In this document: positions 61,566-64,000 of the stretch, one piece after another
Layout: every line of letters starts with the position of its first letter
How positions within the stretch are numbered: the first letter of the stretch is position 1
Assembly: GCF_004210375.1 (NCBI RefSeq)
Contig: NC_134830.1
Coordinates: forward strand, 60,383,576-60,447,575
DNA: 64,000 nucleotides
DNA from: Tachypleus tridentatus
Taxonomy: Eukaryota; Arthropoda; Merostomata; Xiphosura; Limulidae
Direction of reading: 5' to 3'
Notes under the pieces: generated by a model
Seen by the model: the letters and a program-made list of their open reading frames with translations, nothing else
What the model was told of the DNA's origin: nothing
Database searches by the model: none
Position numbers and translations under genes: made by a program

Positions 61566-61844
61566 GAGGCCCGGCATGGCCAAGCGTGTTAAGGGGTTCG
61601 ACTCGTAATCTGAGGTCGCGGGTTCGAATCCCGGTCGCACCAAACATGCTCGCCCTTTCAGCTGTGGGGGCGTTATAATGCGACGGTTAATCCCACTATT
61701 CGTTGGAAAAAAGTATCCCAAGAGTTGGCGGTGGGTGGTGGTGACTAGCTGCCTTCCCTGTAGTCTTACACTGCTAAATTAGGGACGACTAGCGCAGATA
61801 GCATTCGAGGAGCTTTGCGCGAAATTCAAAAAACAAACAAAACA
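61566..61844 (+). repeat. Full-length tRNA-Thr-like SINE with 10-bp target duplication
   Basis: ATTACAAGTA flanks it at 61556-61565 and 61845-61854. Intact head with CTCGTAATCTGAGG and GGTTCGAATCCCGG; tail AAACAAACAAAAC. Inserted just before or into the dispersed repeat at 61853. Confidence 0.92.
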
Positions 61845-61852
61845 ATTACAAG

Positions 61853-61950
61853 TAAATTAAGGAGGAAGAGGTCAAATGTACCTGACCCTCCTGGGTATTT
61901 AACAACATCAATACCCAAATACCGACACAGTGAAACTTGGAACTTGGAAG
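61853..61950 (+). repeat. Dispersed GGTCA/CTGACC repeat, copy 4
   Basis: TTAAGGAGGAAGAGGTCAAA, CTGACCCTCCTGGGTATTT, then AATACCCAAATACCGAC. The best-preserved copy for comparison with 655, 1186 and 6165. Confidence 0.6.
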
Positions 61951-62339
61951 TAAATTAAAAAAAAAAAACATTTTCAGCTAAAAGACAAGAGGTGCGGAAT
62001 GTTAAATTTCACGTTTTTAAGTTGTATATTTTTACCAATTTACAAAACATCTGAAGGACTATTTAAACCTGGTACAGTTTAAAGCAGCTAATTTTATTTT
62101 TTCTATTTACGAGCTTTAGAAAAAATCGCTTTTAAAGTATCTCCCAAATAAGTAAGTGGTAAATTTATTTTTTTATTCTAATGGCTACTCTAGTTTCATG
62201 CGTCAGGTGTTAGAGTATAGGGGCCGTTATAAAACATTTTAATCATTAGGTCACTTCAGCAGGGCGTTGAAAAACCATAGTATAATTAAAAGTCTGACTA
62301 AAAAGGTGTAGTTTTCATGGCACATCTCTAAATGTGTTT

Positions 62340-62462
62340 ATTTATTGTTAAGCACAAAGCTGCACAAAAGGGCAATCTCTGCTGTGCTCATCACGGGTAC
62401 TGAAACTCGGTTTTTAAAATTACAAGTCTTCAGACTCATCACTAAGCCACTGGAGGGCCACT
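62340..62462 (-). repeat. tRNA-Val-like SINE, subfamily B, decayed
   Basis: TTGTTAAGCACAAAGCTGCA, ATCTCTGCTGTGCTCATCAC, ACTGAAACTCGGTTTTTAAA and GCCACTGGAGGGCC follow the minus-strand order of 15510. Confidence 0.7.
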
Positions 62463-62774
62463 AGTTATATACCTCAGTGGGAGAAGGAAAATATACATAT
62501 TTTTATACAGACAGCTTTTATCGATACATTGACGTTATCTGATCTGTCTTCGTCAACAGTTGTGAAGTGCCCTTAGAAACGTAGCTAACTCGCCAGTTTG
62601 ATTTCAGCAGTCTAGGGAGCTTAGCAGATTATTGAAATCGAATTCCCAATGTACGCTTCTCTTCTTCAAACGATTCTTTTGCAAAGTATATTTATACAAT
62701 AGTTGTCATACTGACTAACACAATACGATATTTGGTTTCTGAACTTGTGTCAGTTTCACATCCACAAGTGCGAT

Positions 62775-62971
62775 ATCTTCTGTTGAACGTATACTCGTAT
62801 AGCATGTAAAAAATCAAGTTCCCCCTTTCTGAACTTAAAATTAACAGAGTTAATCTCAAATAACTGACAAATGATTATCTTCTGTTGAAAGTGTATAGCA
62901 TGTAAAAAATCATGTTTCCCCCTTCCTGAATTTAAAATTAACTGTTAATCTCAAATAACTGGAAAATTATT
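62775..62971. repeat. Tandem duplication, period about 102 bp
   Basis: ATCTTCTGTTGAA starts both copies (62775 and 62877). Both then contain TATAGCATGTAAAAAATCA, a C-run with TTCTGAA or TTCCTGAA, TTTAAAATTAAC and GTTAATCTCAAATAACTG. Copy 2 has small deletions. Confidence 0.85.
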
Positions 62972-63770
62972 ATAAAATCTAATTTATTTATTCTCAAAAC
63001 GGATTCTATTTTTTTTAAAAAAACCTATTAAAAGTCACAATCTTTAAATGTAACAATAACAATCGAAGATGGTCACATTTAGTTTCTCACAAGGAGCAGT
63101 ATACCTTTAACCTATTAGGAGTTAGTGGAAACTGCGATTATAACCAGAAATGCAAGCTACATTCAATGACGAATGAAACTACAAATCCAAGATTAATTTT
63201 AGTACTGTAATATATTTTATAATTTCAAAAAGTCGTGTGTGATTTTACTTTGAATTCGATTCACTCGACACTTAATACGCAGAGCAATCACGCTGCGTGT
63301 TATTACAAACTATATTAGACACAAACACAGTCTCACGTAACTTTTAAAACCTAACGCGATTGTTACGAACTGTTCTCTTCGTGTATACAGGAAAAAAACA
63401 AACGTATTTACTCGGGTCGTCGTAATTCTAATTTTCACAATGACTGTCTCATGTATATAGTGGCAAATAAGAAAACTATTATTCAGGTAAGTCTAATTTT
63501 ATTATTACGTCAAAATAAGATTAGAAAATAAAATGTCCTCAAGTCCTAAGTGTATCCTACGAGTTCGTAGCCTCACCATTTGCACACACAAAAAATCAAA
63601 TATGCTTACAATGGGCAAATAAATTATACCAAAACAATGCTTGATTAAAAACAAAGTTACTTGAGTCAAACACGTGTACTGTTCATTGGCATTAAATGTT
63701 TATATCCATCTCTATAATCAAGATGGGCGTTACACAAATGAAATACAATAGCGCATCTACTTGTACTTAC

Positions 63771-64000
63771 CATTGACTTTTGGGAAGTTTTCTTAACACA
63801 GTCGTATCGAGATCAAGTGAAGCTGGCTCGGCCGATATTGCCAAACGTTTTGTTCGGGTCTCGCAGGTGTGGTTTGAGGATCCACTATTCTTAAACTCAC
63901 AATGACATCTTGCACCACACTCATTAACTTGATTGACCAGTCTCATGTGCTGGGTCATTTGACGAGTTAAAGGTTTCATGGCCACACGGAACTTGTCCAA
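63771..64000 (-). CDS. for: Protein kinase G, exon 1 in window (5' incomplete)
   Basis: Residues 1-76 of the visible protein. It begins in frame at the window edge with LDKF, which aligns with the end of the fly coiled-coil (QLDKFQ), so the exon continues beyond 64000. An isoform start at the ATG at 63979-63977 cannot be excluded. The segment TKRLAISAEPAS is the autoinhibitory region; the Ala-Ile-Ser core matches the pseudosubstrate position of type I enzymes. The middle (ECGARCHCEFKNSGSSNHTC) is Cys-rich and unlike the enzymes I know. Ends LRKLPKSQ with donor CAATG/GTAAGT. Confidence 0.85.

Larger units (their letters stand above)
56470..63770 (-). other. Intron 1 of protein kinase G, CpG-rich and SINE-rich
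   Basis: 7.3 kb between exons 1 and 2. Unlike the later introns it has several SINEs (56600, 57618, 58668, 61250, 61566, 62340) and ordinary CpG density (28 CpG counted in 60301-60900). 59000-61200 and 62980-63770 show nothing recognisable. It might contain an alternative promoter and first exon, but I found no convincing one. Confidence 0.6.

Noticed and set aside
63979..64000. Exon 1 beginning exactly at the window edge with a start codon
   Set aside because: The first codon is TTG, not ATG, and LDKF aligns with the interior of the coiled-coil region, so the exon is cut by the window.

Overview
The window is nuclear DNA of an AT-rich, intron-rich invertebrate, almost certainly an arthropod. 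Two host genes are recognisable: a fatty-acid elongase of the ELOVL6/Baldspot type (9184-10020, + strand) and the downstream 18 coding exons of a class I cGMP-dependent protein kinase of the foraging/PRKG1 type (64000 down to 29618, - strand). Both proteins resemble fly and vertebrate orthologues. Several tRNA-derived SINE families are present in many copies; from memory they resemble chelicerate, perhaps horseshoe crab, repeats, but that is only an impression. No operon, CRISPR, ribosomal RNA or functional tRNA gene is visible.

Layout. 1-9175 is repeat-rich intergenic DNA: a decayed Tc1-like transposon with terminal inverted repeats of about 200 bp (2597-4226), a Jockey-like LINE remnant split by a SINE (6165-7290), and a second, truncated Tc transposon (7818-8690). 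The elongase has its whole 278-codon reading frame in one exon. 10021-20197 holds SINEs, small inverted-repeat elements, a TA-rich minisatellite, and an unidentified 95-codon reading frame cut in two by a SINE. 20198-26065 is a hAT transposon bounded by a GTCTAGATT duplication, with a SINE and a Jockey-like LINE nested in it. 26291-29617 is bare AT-rich DNA that probably includes the kinase 3' UTR.

The kinase gene fills the rest. Joined in frame, its exons give 660 residues and a stop: the end of the N-terminal coiled-coil region, an autoinhibitory segment, cGMP sites A and B, an intact kinase domain and the AGC C-terminal tail. The promoter(s) and first exon(s) lie beyond position 64000. One intron has a GC donor, and a 33-nt in-frame cassette micro-exon may lie in the linker between the cGMP sites and the kinase domain.

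The main large-scale signal is composition. CpG is very rare from about 26.3 to 55.5 kb, which matches the kinase transcription unit from exon 2 to beyond its stop codon. It is common in all flanking DNA, including the 7-kb intron 1 and the elongase locus. A SINE copy inside the depleted block has lost most of its CpGs. This fits invertebrate gene-body methylation confined to the shared part of the kinase gene. I found no clearly new biochemical system; the most useful leads are the CpG block, the micro-exon and the SINE-split reading frame.
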